64,000 bases of DNA from Celeribacter sp. PS-C1 (GCF_019429625.1 NZ_JAHXRW010000006.1:62001-126000), one strand, 5' to 3'. Shown: positions 18,634 to 28,484, numbered from the stretch's first letter. The notes: a model not told the origin generated them from the sequence alone. Translations and numbers: made by a program.

Positions 18634-20349
18634 ATGAAACTCAAAACTGCCCTGATGGGCACAGTTCTGGGCACAGTCGCCACATTGTCGATGGCGCCCG
18701 CCGCCTTTGCGGAACGCGGAGCCGACGGCCATGTGAACATCATCTATTACCAAGCACCGTCGACGATGAACCCCTATCTGTCGGGCGGCACCAAAGAGCT
18801 TGAGGCGGCGTCTCTCGTGCTGGAACCGCTGGCGCGTTACGACGAGACCGGCGCCATTGTGCCGTTTCTGGCCGAATCTGTGCCGACCGTCGAAAACGGC
18901 GGCGTAAGCGAAGATCTGACCACCATTACGTGGAAACTCAAAGAAGGCCTCAAGTGGTCCGACGGCTCCGACCTGACCTCCGAGGACGTTCAATTCACAT
19001 GGGAATACTGTACCTCTGAGGGGGGCGGTTGTGCTCAATCCGAGAAATACAATGACGTTGTCTCCGTAGAGACCCCGGACCCGCTGACCGTTGTGGTGAC
19101 CTTCGGCGTGCCGAAGCCCTTCCCCTATGGTCCCTTCGTGGGCGCGCAGGCCCCGATCATCCAAAAGGCCCAATTCGCGGATTGTACCGGCGAAGCGATG
19201 GCGTCCTGCACCGACCAGAACTTTTCGCCCATCGGCACCGGTCCGTTTGTGGTCGATGAGTTCAAGACCAACGACGTGGTCTCCCTCTCCGCCAACACGA
19301 ACTACCGCGACCCGGCCAAACCGGCCTTTGCAACCGCAACTCTGAAAGGTGGCGGCGATGCGCAATCTGCGGCCCGCTCCGTGCTTGAGACCGGCGAATT
19401 CGATTACGCCTGGAACACCCAAGTGGCGCCCGATCTTTTGGAAGCCATGGTTGCCAAGGGCCAAGGCCAACTCGTCAGCGCCTTCGGCACCCTCGTCGAG
19501 CGGATCATGGTCAACATGACCGACCCGAACCCGGCACTGGGCGATGAGCGCGCCACCGCGGACCATCCGCACCCGTTCCTCTCCGACATCGCTGTGCGCA
19601 AGGCGCTTTCCATGGCGATCGACCGCGCGCTTTTGACCGAGATCGGCTATGGCGATGCGGGTCGCCCGACCTGTAACGTGCTTCCGGCGCCGGAGATCTA
19701 CAAATCCTCCGCCAACGACGCCTGTCTGACGCAGGACATCGAAGGCGCGAAGGCCGTGCTCGATGAAGCCGGTTGGGTCGACAGCGATGGCGATGGTGTC
19801 CGTGAGAAAGACGGCGTGAAACTGTCTCTGCTGTTCCAATCCTCGACCAACGCGATCCGTCAGGATTTCCAAGCCATCATCAAACAGTGGTGGGAAGAAG
19901 TCGGCTTTGAGGTCGAACTGCGCAACATCGACGCCTCGGTGTTCTTCGGCGGGGACGCGGGTTCGCCCGACACCTTCCAGAAGTTCTACGCGGACGTGGA
20001 AATGTACGCCAACAACTTCGACGGCACGGACCCAGAAGCCTATATGGCCAACTGGGAATGCAACCAGGCCCCGCGCCCGGCAACCCAGTGGCAGGGCAAC
20101 AACATGCCGCGTTTCTGCTCCGAAGAGTATGACGCGCTTGTGGCCGAAATGGCCGAAACCGGTGACATCAACGAGCGCGCGGAATTGGCGAAATCCATGA
20201 ACGACATGCTGATGCAGGAATATGTCATCATCCCGCTCGTCGACCGTGGCCGCCTGTCGGCACACGCGAATTCGCTGGGCGGTGTCATTCTGAACACCTG
20301 GGATTCCGAGCTCTGGAATGCGGCCGATTGGTATCGCATCAAAGAGTGA
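18634..20349 (+). CDS. Peptide ABC transporter substrate-binding protein (SBP family 5)
   Basis: 571 residues with a Sec signal peptide (about 1-26, AAFA then ER). The N-terminal signature YYQAPSTMNPYLSGGTKELEAASLVLEPLARYD and the interior AVRKALSMAIDRALL are typical of DppA/OppA-type periplasmic receptors. It captures di- or oligopeptides, opines or related compounds; ligand not predictable. The start was chosen because AAGGAGAGG lies about 8 nt upstream. First gene of the rightward unit, followed by a strong mRNA hairpin. Confidence 0.95.
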   Translation: MKLKTALMGTVLGTVATLSMAPAAFAERGADGHVNIIYYQAPSTMNPYLSGGTKELEAASLVLEPLARYDETGAIVPFLAESVPTVENGGVSEDLTTITWKLKEGLKWSDGSDLTSEDVQFTWEYCTSEGGGCAQSEKYNDVVSVETPDPLTVVVTFGVPKPFPYGPFVGAQAPIIQKAQFADCTGEAMASCTDQNFSPIGTGPFVVDEFKTNDVVSLSANTNYRDPAKPAFATATLKGGGDAQSAARSVLETGEFDYAWNTQVAPDLLEAMVAKGQGQLVSAFGTLVERIMVNMTDPNPALGDERATADHPHPFLSDIAVRKALSMAIDRALLTEIGYGDAGRPTCNVLPAPEIYKSSANDACLTQDIEGAKAVLDEAGWVDSDGDGVREKDGVKLSLLFQSSTNAIRQDFQAIIKQWWEEVGFEVELRNIDASVFFGGDAGSPDTFQKFYADVEMYANNFDGTDPEAYMANWECNQAPRPATQWQGNNMPRFCSEEYDALVAEMAETGDINERAELAKSMNDMLMQEYVIIPLVDRGRLSAHANSLGGVILNTWDSELWNAADWYRIKE

Positions 20350-20358
20350 TCTCTTGTG

Positions 20359-20384
20359 GGGCGCTCCGGTTTTCCGGGGCGCCC
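20359..20384 (+). other. Stable hairpin between binding-protein and permease genes
   Basis: GGGCGCTCCGG and CCGGGGCGCCC pair (one U-G) around TTTT, without a following T-run. Such intercistronic hairpins commonly protect the upstream message and raise the ratio of binding protein to permease. It is not a classical terminator. Confidence 0.6.
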
Positions 20385-20417
20385 GCTTCAATGACATAAG
20401 ACCGCAAGGCAGCCTTC

Positions 20418-21425
20418 ATGCTTCATTTCACGATCCGTCGTCTGATCCTCGCCGTTCCGACGCTGCTGTTCATCTCTTTGGTGATCTTCCTGCTGCTCGA
20501 TCTGGCCCCAGGCGATCCGATGGCCTCGATCCCGCTCACCGTGCCGCCCGAGGTGAAAGAGAAAATGCGCGAGGCTCTGGGCCTTGGCGAACCCGTGCAC
20601 ATCCGGTTTCTGAACTGGCTTTACCAGTTCTTCGTGGTTGAACCGCAGGTCGCCTTTGACCATATCTTCGGCACCAATTTTGCCGAGGGCAAACAACGGA
20701 TTATTTCGTTTCAGTCCCGTTCCCCGGTGATGTCTGTCGTCGCCGAACGCATGCCGCAGACGCTCTGGGTCGTGGGCCTGTCCTACATTTTCGCGACGCT
20801 GATCGCCGTGCCGATTGGCATCATCTCCGCATATCGGCAGTACAGCTGGTTCGACCAGCTCGGCACCTTCGTCTCGATGGTCGGCTTCTCCATCCCGACA
20901 TTCTTCTCCGGCGTGCTTTTGATCGTCGTCTTCTCCGTGACTTTGGGCTGGTTCCCGTCGATCTACGACACGACCCATGAGATCACTGATTGGCCGTCAT
21001 TTTGGTTTCAAGTGCGTCAGATGGCGATGCCCGTCTTCGTCCTGACACTCTACAACGCCGCGCAGGTGAGCCGCTTCATGCGCGCCTCCATGCTCGACAA
21101 TCTCAATCAGGATTACGTCCGCACCGCGCGGGCCAAGGGCCTGTCGGAACGTGTCGTCGTGCTTATGCACGTGCTGCGCAACTCGATGATCCCGGTGGTG
21201 ACCGTGATCGCGCTCGGCGTGCCGAACATCTTTGGCGGCGCCATCATCACCGAGCAGGTGTTCCAAGTGAACGGTCTCGGCCAAATGCTGATCACAGCGA
21301 TCTATGCTTCCGACGCGCCGATGGTGCAAACGCTGACGTTTATCTTCGCGGTGCTCATCGTGCTCTTCAACCTCATTGCGGACATCATCTACGGCGTGCT
21401 CGATCCGCGCATCCGCTACGATTAA
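20418..21425 (+). CDS. Peptide ABC transporter permease (DppB type)
   Basis: 335 residues, six transmembrane helices with the long periplasmic loop after helix 1 typical of DppB. N-terminal hallmark FTIRRLILAVPTLLFISL and LDLAPGDP; cytoplasmic EAA-type loop around NLNQDYVRTARAKGLSE contacts the ATPase. C-terminus DIIYGVLDPRIRYD. Followed by the second permease after 12 nt. Confidence 0.95.
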   Translation: MLHFTIRRLILAVPTLLFISLVIFLLLDLAPGDPMASIPLTVPPEVKEKMREALGLGEPVHIRFLNWLYQFFVVEPQVAFDHIFGTNFAEGKQRIISFQSRSPVMSVVAERMPQTLWVVGLSYIFATLIAVPIGIISAYRQYSWFDQLGTFVSMVGFSIPTFFSGVLLIVVFSVTLGWFPSIYDTTHEITDWPSFWFQVRQMAMPVFVLTLYNAAQVSRFMRASMLDNLNQDYVRTARAKGLSERVVVLMHVLRNSMIPVVTVIALGVPNIFGGAIITEQVFQVNGLGQMLITAIYASDAPMVQTLTFIFAVLIVLFNLIADIIYGVLDPRIRYD

Positions 21426-21437
21426 GGGAGGCTGATC

Positions 21438-22352
21438 ATGACTGATGCAACCACCATCCCCGCCCCCGATGAGAAACCCCGCAACCAGTGGTGGGACGTC
21501 TGGGACCAGTTCAAGACCCACAAAGGTGCCATGGCCGGGCTGGTCTTTTTCGTCTTCATCGTGCTTGCCGTCTATCTCGGCCCGTTCATTTGGACCATTG
21601 ATCCCGGCCATATCGACATCCGCGCCCGCAACCAAGGCCCGTCTCTGGCGCATCCTTTCGGCGCCGACCAACTGGGCCGCGATGTGCTTGCCCGCATGTT
21701 GCAAGGCGGTCAGGTCTCGATCTCCGTCGGCCTAACCGCCATGGCACTATCTTTGGTTCTAGGCACCTTCGTGGGCGTCCTCGCTGGCTATTGGAAGAAA
21801 CTCGACGGCATCTTGATGCGGCTCACCGACCTGTTTCTGGCCCTGCCGCTTTTGCCGCTTCTCTTGGTGATCATCATGCTGTTCCGCGACCCTTTGCGGT
21901 CCGTCTTTGGCCTTGAGACCGGGATTTTCATCCTGATCGTCTTTGTCATCGGCATCACCAGCTGGATGCAGACCGCCCGCATCGTGCGCGGCGATGTTTT
22001 GGCGCTCAAGGAACGTGAATATGTGCTGGCCGCCCGCTCCATCGGCACGCCCTCGGACCGGATCGTCACGCGGCATATCCTGCCCAACATCATGTCGCCG
22101 ATCATGGTCTCGGCCACTTTGGGCATCGCGAATGCGATCATCACGGAGTCCGCGCTGTCGTTTCTGGGCCTCGGCTTCCCGCCGGATTACCCGACCTGGG
22201 GCCGCCTGCTCTACGACTCGAAGGATTTCATCCAGCAATACCCCGAACGCGTCATCTGGCCCGGTCTGGCGATCTCTTTGACCGTTCTCGCGGTCAACTA
22301 TATCGGCGACGGGCTGCGCGATGCGCTTGATCCGCGCATTCGGGGTCGCTGA
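21438..22352 (+). CDS. Peptide ABC transporter permease (DppC type)
   Basis: 304 residues, six transmembrane helices. It shows the DppC hallmarks HPFGADQLGRDVLARMLQGG after the first helix, the EAA loop LKEREYVLAARSIGTPSDRI, and the ending GDGLRDALDPRIRGR. AAGGGAGG precedes the ATG. It pairs with the DppB-type subunit and is followed by a strong terminator, so the rightward unit has three genes and relies on the ATPase encoded divergently. Confidence 0.95.
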   Translation: MTDATTIPAPDEKPRNQWWDVWDQFKTHKGAMAGLVFFVFIVLAVYLGPFIWTIDPGHIDIRARNQGPSLAHPFGADQLGRDVLARMLQGGQVSISVGLTAMALSLVLGTFVGVLAGYWKKLDGILMRLTDLFLALPLLPLLLVIIMLFRDPLRSVFGLETGIFILIVFVIGITSWMQTARIVRGDVLALKEREYVLAARSIGTPSDRIVTRHILPNIMSPIMVSATLGIANAIITESALSFLGLGFPPDYPTWGRLLYDSKDFIQQYPERVIWPGLAISLTVLAVNYIGDGLRDALDPRIRGR

Positions 22353-22388
22353 GCCAAAAGGTTGGCCTTATAGCCAAATAAAAACAAA

Positions 22389-22420
22389 AAACGCGCCGTC
22401 GCCCCGGCGCGTTTTTCTTT
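22389..22420 (+). terminator. Rho-independent terminator of the permease unit
   Basis: AAACGCGCCG and CGGCGCGTTT form a 10-bp stem around a 6-nt loop, followed by TTTCTTT. It lies about 40 nt after the DppC-type stop. Confidence 0.9.
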
Positions 22421-22547
22421 GATCCCATGTCCCGCACCACAAACCGAACACCTGTTCCTCCCGCGACACCGGACTGGAATATTGTTCTGCACCTCACCAC
22501 TCAGCTACCGCCTCTCAAGATTGCCTCGCATCTATTTTCCTGCATAT

Positions 22548-22564
22548 GAGGAACAAATTTCCTC
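22548..22564. promoter_or_regulatory. Inverted repeat GAGGAA-N5-TTCCTC upstream of the YeeE/YedE gene
   Basis: Perfect 6-bp arms with a 5-bp AT-rich spacer, 40 nt before the ATG of the sulfur transporter. The position overlaps where a promoter or operator would sit. No partner regulator is encoded nearby. Confidence 0.35.
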
Positions 22565-22604
22565 CCGCCCTCAATCTTAGCCCACAATTCTGGAAGGACG
22601 CGTC

Positions 22605-23669
22605 ATGTATGAGACCCTCGGACTGGACCTGGCCCCACGCCAAGCGGCGGTGATCCTAGGCCTTGTGATCGGTGTGCTCTTTGGCGCATTGGCAGAAGTG
22701 TCGCGCTTTTGTTTCCGCCGCTCTGTCGCCGGACCAAAGGGCGAACGCGGTGCCGCCGCGGGCGCCTGGCTCGCCGGTCTCGCAACCGCCGTCCTCGGCA
22801 CACAACTCGCCGTGTCCCAAGGCCTGATTTCCTTTGCCGACCACCGTTTCCTGACACCCGATCTGCCGTGGCTCGCCATTGTGATCGGCGGGCTAATGTT
22901 CGGCATCGGCATGGTGTTGACCCGTGGCTGCGTCTCGCGCCTCACCGTGCTGTCGGGCTCCGGCAACCTGCGTGCCGTTCTCGTCCTCGCGGTCTTCGCC
23001 GTTGTGGCCCACGCCACGCTCAAAGGTGTGCTTGCGCCGATCCGCACCACGTTGGGTGGCTTCACGCTGTCGCTGGGCAATGCCGCCCTGCCCGGCTCTG
23101 CGCTGATCTGGACTGTGCTCATTGTCGGAGCTGCGGGCATTGCCGCGTTGCGTCTCTCCACGTCCAAACGCGATCTCGCCTTCGGCGCCTTGATCGGCCT
23201 TTTGGTGCCCGCTGCGTGGCTCGGCACCGGCTTTATCCTCTTCGACGAATTCGACCCGATCGCGATGGAAAGCCTGTCGTTTACCTCCCCCGCCGCCGAG
23301 ACCCTGTTCTGGTCCATCGCGGCGTCTTCTATCCCTGCGGGATTTGGCACCGGCCTTATCGGTGGTGTCATTTTGGGGGCTCTCGTCTCGTCGCTGTTGT
23401 CTGACCGCTTCCGGTGGCAGAGTTTCGAGAGCCCCCGTCAAACCGGGCGTTACATGGCCGGTGCGGCCCTGATGGGTGTGGGCGGTGTGTTGGCCGGTGG
23501 CTGCACCGTGGGCGCGGGTCTCGCGGGCGTGCCGAGCCTGTCTCTGGCCGCCATCCTCGCGCTGATCTCGATTGCTCTGGGCGGCCTACTCGCCGCCCGG
23601 ATCATCCGAGATGGTGTTTCTTTATCCGCCGCAGGCCAAGCCACACCGCAAGCACAACCAGCGGAGTGA
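22605..23669 (+). CDS. YeeE/YedE-family sulfur-compound transporter
   Basis: 354 residues, about nine or ten transmembrane helices in two related halves. Each half carries the family's Gly-Cys motif: MVLTRGCVSRL near residue 105 and LAGGCTVGAGLAG near 297. These match the thiosulfate importer TsuA (YeeE). Likely substrate is thiosulfate or a persulfide-type sulfur species; no TusA/YeeD gene is adjacent. GGAAGGA precedes the ATG. The 3' end overlaps the convergent DUF3422 gene by 68 nt. Confidence 0.88.
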   Translation: MYETLGLDLAPRQAAVILGLVIGVLFGALAEVSRFCFRRSVAGPKGERGAAAGAWLAGLATAVLGTQLAVSQGLISFADHRFLTPDLPWLAIVIGGLMFGIGMVLTRGCVSRLTVLSGSGNLRAVLVLAVFAVVAHATLKGVLAPIRTTLGGFTLSLGNAALPGSALIWTVLIVGAAGIAALRLSTSKRDLAFGALIGLLVPAAWLGTGFILFDEFDPIAMESLSFTSPAAETLFWSIAASSIPAGFGTGLIGGVILGALVSSLLSDRFRWQSFESPRQTGRYMAGAALMGVGGVLAGGCTVGAGLAGVPSLSLAAILALISIALGGLLAARIIRDGVSLSAAGQATPQAQPAE

Positions 23670-24888
23670 TCAGAGCAAGCGCCAGCCCTTTCGACAGGTG
23701 TAGAGGCTCGAGGAACGGGTAGACCAGATAGCCCACGAGGCTCACGGCATAATAGCTGATCGCCACCACCGAGAGGCCCTCAACCGTCTCCTGCAAGCGC
23801 AGTTGCAGATCAGCGCGCTTGTCCATGCTCTCCAAAAGCGCCTGGTTTTGCGCCTGTCGCCCCACGTCGACCTTTGTGCGCAACAGGTTCGCCGCCCGCG
23901 CTGTGCGTTCGGCAAGGCTTTCAAGCTGCGATTTGGCCGCTTGCACCGTCCGCATCGCCGGATCATAGCGGCGCATCATAAACTCGCCGAAAAGCTGACG
24001 CGCCATGAACCGGCTTTCGCGCAGCACTTCGATCCTCTGGTTGACGATAGCCTCATAGGCCCCGGTCGCACCAAAGCGGAAATTCGTCCGTGTCACGATG
24101 CCCTCGATCCGCGTCGACAGCCCCAGAATATCCTCAAGCAGTTCCTCCGCAGAGACATCCTGTTTCGACGTCAAGGTCGCCATCAGCTCCGCCAGCTCCT
24201 GTTCGATGTCGGCCAATTCCCGCACCACTTTGCGCGCCTGCACGAGGCCCAGCATCGACATCGCCTTATAGGTCTCGATCTCGCAAAGCCTCTGCAGCAC
24301 CCGCCCGATCCGGCGGCGGCCACAATCGGGTTCCGGGAAAATCGCAAAGCGCATATGCCCGGCCTCATCGATGCGAAAATCCCCCGCGACCGTCAGCGCC
24401 CCGTCGAGGACGTCGGCAACGGCGAGGCTTTCACGTTCGAACCAATTGTCGATCCGCTCAACGATCTGCGCGTCCGTCTCAACGGTTTCCACCCGAATGA
24501 GCGCAGAGGTGATCCGCTGCCCCGGCGCCTCGGCCAACCACTCTTCCGGGAAGAGATCGAAGGTGCCTTTGTCAAAGGCCCGATCCGCCACGCCATCGGC
24601 GAAAATCGTGTAGGTCACGAATTCTGTGTGGCTTTCCCATTTGAGGCGGTATTTGCCCAAGGGCCCAATGTAATGCGTTGCCCCCGGCGCCGGATGTGCA
24701 GCCCCATAGCGGTCCAAAAGCGCCAAGAGATGCGCACGGTCCAGATCGCGGTCCCGGCGCGCAGCATCGCCTGCCGCCCGGATCGCCAGATAGGCGGCCC
24801 GCGCATTGGTGCTTACCTCCGGGAAAGGACGGGCGTGCAGTTCATTGGCCAGTTCATAGCGGCGTGGGTGGTCTTGCAAAGGGGCCAT
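23602..24888 (-). CDS. DUF3422 family protein with C-terminal membrane helices
   Basis: 428 residues. N-terminus HPRRYELANELHARPFPEV is the hallmark I associate with DUF3422. The central part (about 190-360) is helical and coiled-coil-like; two transmembrane helices close the protein (about 370-390 and 400-417), leaving a short RRIKKHHLG tail. Function unknown; the layout resembles CorA-like or scaffold proteins, but no GMN motif is present. Convergent and overlapping with the sulfur-transporter gene. Confidence 0.85.
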   Translation of the reverse strand: MAPLQDHPRRYELANELHARPFPEVSTNARAAYLAIRAAGDAARRDRDLDRAHLLALLDRYGAAHPAPGATHYIGPLGKYRLKWESHTEFVTYTIFADGVADRAFDKGTFDLFPEEWLAEAPGQRITSALIRVETVETDAQIVERIDNWFERESLAVADVLDGALTVAGDFRIDEAGHMRFAIFPEPDCGRRRIGRVLQRLCEIETYKAMSMLGLVQARKVVRELADIEQELAELMATLTSKQDVSAEELLEDILGLSTRIEGIVTRTNFRFGATGAYEAIVNQRIEVLRESRFMARQLFGEFMMRRYDPAMRTVQAAKSQLESLAERTARAANLLRTKVDVGRQAQNQALLESMDKRADLQLRLQETVEGLSVVAISYYAVSLVGYLVYPFLEPLHLSKGLALALITPLVVLAVWLGLRRIKKHHLG

Positions 24889-25043
24889 ATGCGTCTCTTA
24901 TTCAGCGTTGTTTTACGCCTATAGCCTGCGCACACCCTTCAAAGCAAATAATATTTTCATTCTATTTCAAAGACTTATCGGAATGCAACGGTATACTTTC
25001 GTCTCAAGGCACGCCCGCGAGCGGTAACATCTCGACAACGCGC

Positions 25044-26240
25044 CTAGTCCACCGCCCCCAATTCCTCCGCCACGACATTCATCCAGAACGCCACGCCGAT
25101 GGGGATCAAATCGTCGTTGAAATTGAATTTCGGCGTGTGAATAAAGGCCGCCCCCGGCCCGTCGCCATTGCCGATTGAGACGTAAGCCCCTGGAATCTTT
25201 TCCAGATAGTAGGCGAAATCCTCACTGGCCCCGATGGCCGGCGCCTCCGTCATCGTCAGCGCCTCGCCCACAGCCGCCGTATGCGCGCGGCCTGTCACGG
25301 CAACTTCGCCCGCTGTATTCAACAGAGGCGGATAGCCCCGCTCGTAGCTCACATGCGCCGCAACGCCGCCCGCCACGGCACAACCCTCGGCCAGCCGCGT
25401 GATCTCGCGCTCCAACGTGTCGCGCACCTCGGGAATGTAGCTGCGCGCCGTGCCTGCGACCATGACCTTTGCCGGAATGATGTTCGGGCTTTGCCGCTCG
25501 CCGCCCGCGACATGACCGATAGAGACCACCGCCCAATCCGTCAGCGCCACCTTGCGCGAGACGACATTGCCAAGGCTTGCCATGAATTGCCCGGCGGCCA
25601 CAGTCGGATCCGTGCCGCTCTCCGGCGAGGCGCCATGGCCGCCCGTGCCCTCAAACACCACCTCCCACTCGTCGGAGGCAGAGGTGTAGGGCCCGACACG
25701 CGTGGTCAACTGGCCGAGCGGCTGCATCGGATCATTGTGCACGCCGTAGATCGCATCCGTGGGGAACAGGTCGAACAACCCGTCTTTGATCATCGCATCG
25801 GCGCCACCGCCGCCCTCCTCGGCGGGCTGGAAGACGAAGTGCACCGTACCTGCGAAATCCGGGGTCGCGGCGAGTTTCTCCGCCGCTCCCAAGAGCATCG
25901 TCGTGTGGCCGTCGTGACCACAGGCATGCATCTTCCCCGGCACTGTCGAACTGTAGGGAACGCCCGTGTCCTCTGTGATATGAAGCGCATCCATATCGGC
26001 GCGCAGCGCGATGGATTTTTGTCCCGGACGCGTGCCTTTGAGCGTGGCCACAACGCCCGTTTGACCCAGCCCCCGATGCACCTCCAGCCCCAAACCCTCG
26101 AGGAAGGCCGCCACGATGGCCGAGGTTCGCACCTCCTCATAGGCGGTTTCGGGATGGGCGTGAATGTCTTGGCGGATCGCGGTCAGACGCGCGATAAACT
26201 CTTGATCTTTCGAAATGTCTTCTGGGGTCACATGCTTCAT
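25044..26240 (-). CDS. M20-family amidohydrolase, second copy
   Basis: 398 residues, same family as 15094-16257: LRADMDALHI, HACGHDGHTTMLLGA, PAEEGGGG and GASEDFAYYLE are present. Start at MKHVTPED, supported by AAAGGAC, although the frame is open further upstream. It stands alone, divergent from a lipoprotein gene. Along with the peptide transporter it suggests use of N-acyl amino acids or short peptides; the exact substrate is not visible. Confidence 0.92.
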   Translation of the reverse strand: MKHVTPEDISKDQEFIARLTAIRQDIHAHPETAYEEVRTSAIVAAFLEGLGLEVHRGLGQTGVVATLKGTRPGQKSIALRADMDALHITEDTGVPYSSTVPGKMHACGHDGHTTMLLGAAEKLAATPDFAGTVHFVFQPAEEGGGGADAMIKDGLFDLFPTDAIYGVHNDPMQPLGQLTTRVGPYTSASDEWEVVFEGTGGHGASPESGTDPTVAAGQFMASLGNVVSRKVALTDWAVVSIGHVAGGERQSPNIIPAKVMVAGTARSYIPEVRDTLEREITRLAEGCAVAGGVAAHVSYERGYPPLLNTAGEVAVTGRAHTAAVGEALTMTEAPAIGASEDFAYYLEKIPGAYVSIGNGDGPGAAFIHTPKFNFNDDLIPIGVAFWMNVVAEELGAVD

Positions 26241-26426
26241 CGAACAGTCCTTTTTCGTATTAGAGTGTTTCAAGGCCTTCGAAAAGGGAAGAGGACCGAC
26301 ACGCATAGGGCATGTGCATCGGCGTCTGTCACTGGGCTCAAAACAACGCTTCCATGCCATTTGAGCCAGAACAAACAGAAAAAATCGTATTCATGAAATA
26401 ATGGGGCATGGAGGAGGAGGACCACC

Positions 26427-26984
26427 ATGACACAGAAAGTACCTAAATCAACCCGCTTGACCCGTCGCGCGCTTCTGGGGATGGGGCTGGCCATCGGACT
26501 GGCGGCCTGTACCCAGACCCTCATGACACCCGAGGTGGCACAGGGGTTGAGCATTCGAAACATCAGCTACAGCACCGCAAACCTGAAATCCATGTCGGTG
26601 CGCAACCTGCCGATCACGAAGGAACAGCTTGTCGCCGATCTTGACGTCGCAATCCGTCGGGAACTCGCGCCACATCTTGCGCGAAACGGCAATGCCGACA
26701 TGCAGATTGATCTGACGCGCGTGTTGCTCAAAGGGCCGGAATTGTCGCTTGTCGCGGGTGGTCAGAGCTTTATCGACGCGAAGGTCTCGGTCACGCGCGT
26801 ATCTGATGGCACCCCGATCCTTGCGCCAAAGGTCTTTTCGGGCATGGATGACGAAATGCGCTGGGGCGGCATCATCGGCGCCATGAGCGCGCCGCCGGCC
26901 GTCAAGGACTACAACGACACCGTTGCGGGCTTTGCCGTGATGCTGCGCAAAGCGCTCTTTGAGGGCGGTGCGACGTTGTATTGA
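26427..26984 (+). CDS. Predicted lipoprotein
   Basis: 185 residues. A signal sequence with twin arginines (R13, R14) and lipobox LAAC (25-28) predicts lipidation at C28. The mature part is about 158 residues of mixed alpha/beta, with no motif I can name. A strong Shine-Dalgarno GGAGGAGG lies before the ATG. Single gene between a divergent M20 hydrolase and convergent pntB, sharing a terminator with the latter. Confidence 0.8.
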   Translation: MTQKVPKSTRLTRRALLGMGLAIGLAACTQTLMTPEVAQGLSIRNISYSTANLKSMSVRNLPITKEQLVADLDVAIRRELAPHLARNGNADMQIDLTRVLLKGPELSLVAGGQSFIDAKVSVTRVSDGTPILAPKVFSGMDDEMRWGGIIGAMSAPPAVKDYNDTVAGFAVMLRKALFEGGATLY

Positions 26985-27007
26985 TCGCCCCCCCACAGCT
27001 TGCCACG

Positions 27008-27038
27008 AAAAAGGGCGACCCGAGGGCCGCCCTTTCTC
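27008..27038. terminator. Bidirectional terminator between the lipoprotein gene and pntB
   Basis: AAGGGCG and CGCCCTT with extra inner C-G pairs. The minus strand continues with TTTTTCG and the plus strand with TTCTCAATT. It serves the convergent ends of the lipoprotein gene and the pntAB operon. Confidence 0.8.
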
Positions 27039-27056
27039 AATTCCATAGTCCTAATC

Positions 27057-28484
27057 TCAGTCGAGTTTCGGCAACAGGGCATTCATGGACGCCTTCGCGT
27101 CACCATAGAACATGCGCGTGTTCTCTTTGTAGAACAGCGGGTTCTCGATGCCGGAGTAACCGGTGCCCTGACCGCGTTTCGACACGAACACTTGCTTCGC
27201 CTTCCACACCTCGAGCACCGGCATGCCTGCGATCGGCGAGTTCGGGTCTTCTTGTGCGGCGGGGTTCACGATGTCGTTCGAGCCGATCACGATCACCACG
27301 TCGGTGTCCGGGAAGTCCTCGTTGATCTCGTCCATTTCCAGCACGATGTCGTAGGGCACTTTGGCTTCTGCCAAGAGCACGTTCATATGCCCCGGCAGAC
27401 GGCCTGCGACCGGGTGGATCGCGAAGCGGACGTTCTTGCCCTTGGCGCGCAGCTTGTTGGTCAGCTCGGACACAGCACCCTGCGCTTGCGCCACCGCCAT
27501 GCCGTAGCCCGGAACGATGATCACAGAGTCAGCCTCATTAAGGGCGGTGGCCACGCCGTCGGCGTCGATGGCAACTTGTTCGCCTTCGACCTCCATCGCC
27601 GGACCTGCCGTGCCTCCGAAGCCGCCCAAGATCACGGAAACGAAGCTGCGGTTCATGGCCTTACACATGATGTAGGAGAGGATCGCACCAGAGGAGCCCA
27701 CCAGCGCGCCGACCACGATCAGCAGATCGTTGGACAGCGAGAAACCAATCGCCGCCGCGGCCCAGCCCGAGTAGGAGTTGAGCATGGAGACCACGACCGG
27801 CATGTCGGCGCCGCCGATGCCCATGATCAGATGGTAGCCGATGAAGAGCGCCGCCAGCGTCATCAGGATGACCGGGAACAACCCGCCGGTGTTGAAGTAC
27901 CAGATCAGACAGATCAGCGAGAGCGCAGCTGCGCCCGCGTTGAGAGCATGCCCACCCGGAAGCTTTTTCGCAGCCGAGGACACTTTGCCCGCGAGTTTGC
28001 CATAGGCAATCACAGACCCGGTAAAGGTCACCGCACCGATGAAGATGCCGAGGAACAGCTCAACCTTGAGAATGTTCAGCTCAACCGGCGATTTATGCGC
28101 CACGAGCGCTGCAAAGGTGCCGAGGTCTTCACCACCATGCAGACCAGCCACATGGCCCATCACGAAATGCGCATTGAAGCCGACGAACACAGCCGCAAGA
28201 CCAACGAGCGAGTGCATCGCCGCGACAAGCTGCGGCATCTCGGTCATCTCGACCTTATTGGCCACATACCAGCCGATGATACCGCCCGCCGCGATCAGAA
28301 TAAGGGACAGGAGCCAAAGCCCCGCGCCCGGCCCGATGAGCGTTGCAAACACCGCCAAAGCCATGCCGGCGATGCCGTACCACACAGCGCGTTTCGCGCT
28401 TTCCTGCCCCGACAAACCGCCCAGGGAGAGGATGAAGAGAACCGCCGCGACCACATAGGCCGCCGTCGTAAATCCGAAATCCAT
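27057..28484 (-). CDS. pntB: Proton-translocating NAD(P) transhydrogenase, beta subunit
   Basis: 475 residues. An N-terminal membrane domain of about eight or nine helices (to about 280) is followed by the NADP(H)-binding domain III with [15 protein letters not shown] and the late [12 protein letters not shown]. With PntA it couples proton entry to NADPH formation. AAAGGAG precedes the ATG, 13 nt after the pntA stop. Confidence 0.97.
   Translation of the reverse strand: MDFGFTTAAYVVAAVLFILSLGGLSGQESAKRAVWYGIAGMALAVFATLIGPGAGLWLLSLILIAAGGIIGWYVANKVEMTEMPQLVAAMHSLVGLAAVFVGFNAHFVMGHVAGLHGGEDLGTFAALVAHKSPVELNILKVELFLGIFIGAVTFTGSVIAYGKLAGKVSSAAKKLPGGHALNAGAAALSLICLIWYFNTGGLFPVILMTLAALFIGYHLIMGIGGADMPVVVSMLNSYSGWAAAAIGFSLSNDLLIVVGALVGSSGAILSYIMCKAMNRSFVSVILGGFGGTAGPAMEVEGEQVAIDADGVATALNEADSVIIVPGYGMAVAQAQGAVSELTNKLRAKGKNVRFAIHPVAGRLPGHMNVLLAEAKVPYDIVLEMDEINEDFPDTDVVIVIGSNDIVNPAAQEDPNSPIAGMPVLEVWKAKQVFVSKRGQGTGYSGIENPLFYKENTRMFYGDAKASMNALLPKLD

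Noticed and set aside
18468-18803. An open frame overlapping the start of the binding-protein gene
   Set aside because: It overlaps the signal peptide coding region in another frame and has no Shine-Dalgarno or recognisable composition.
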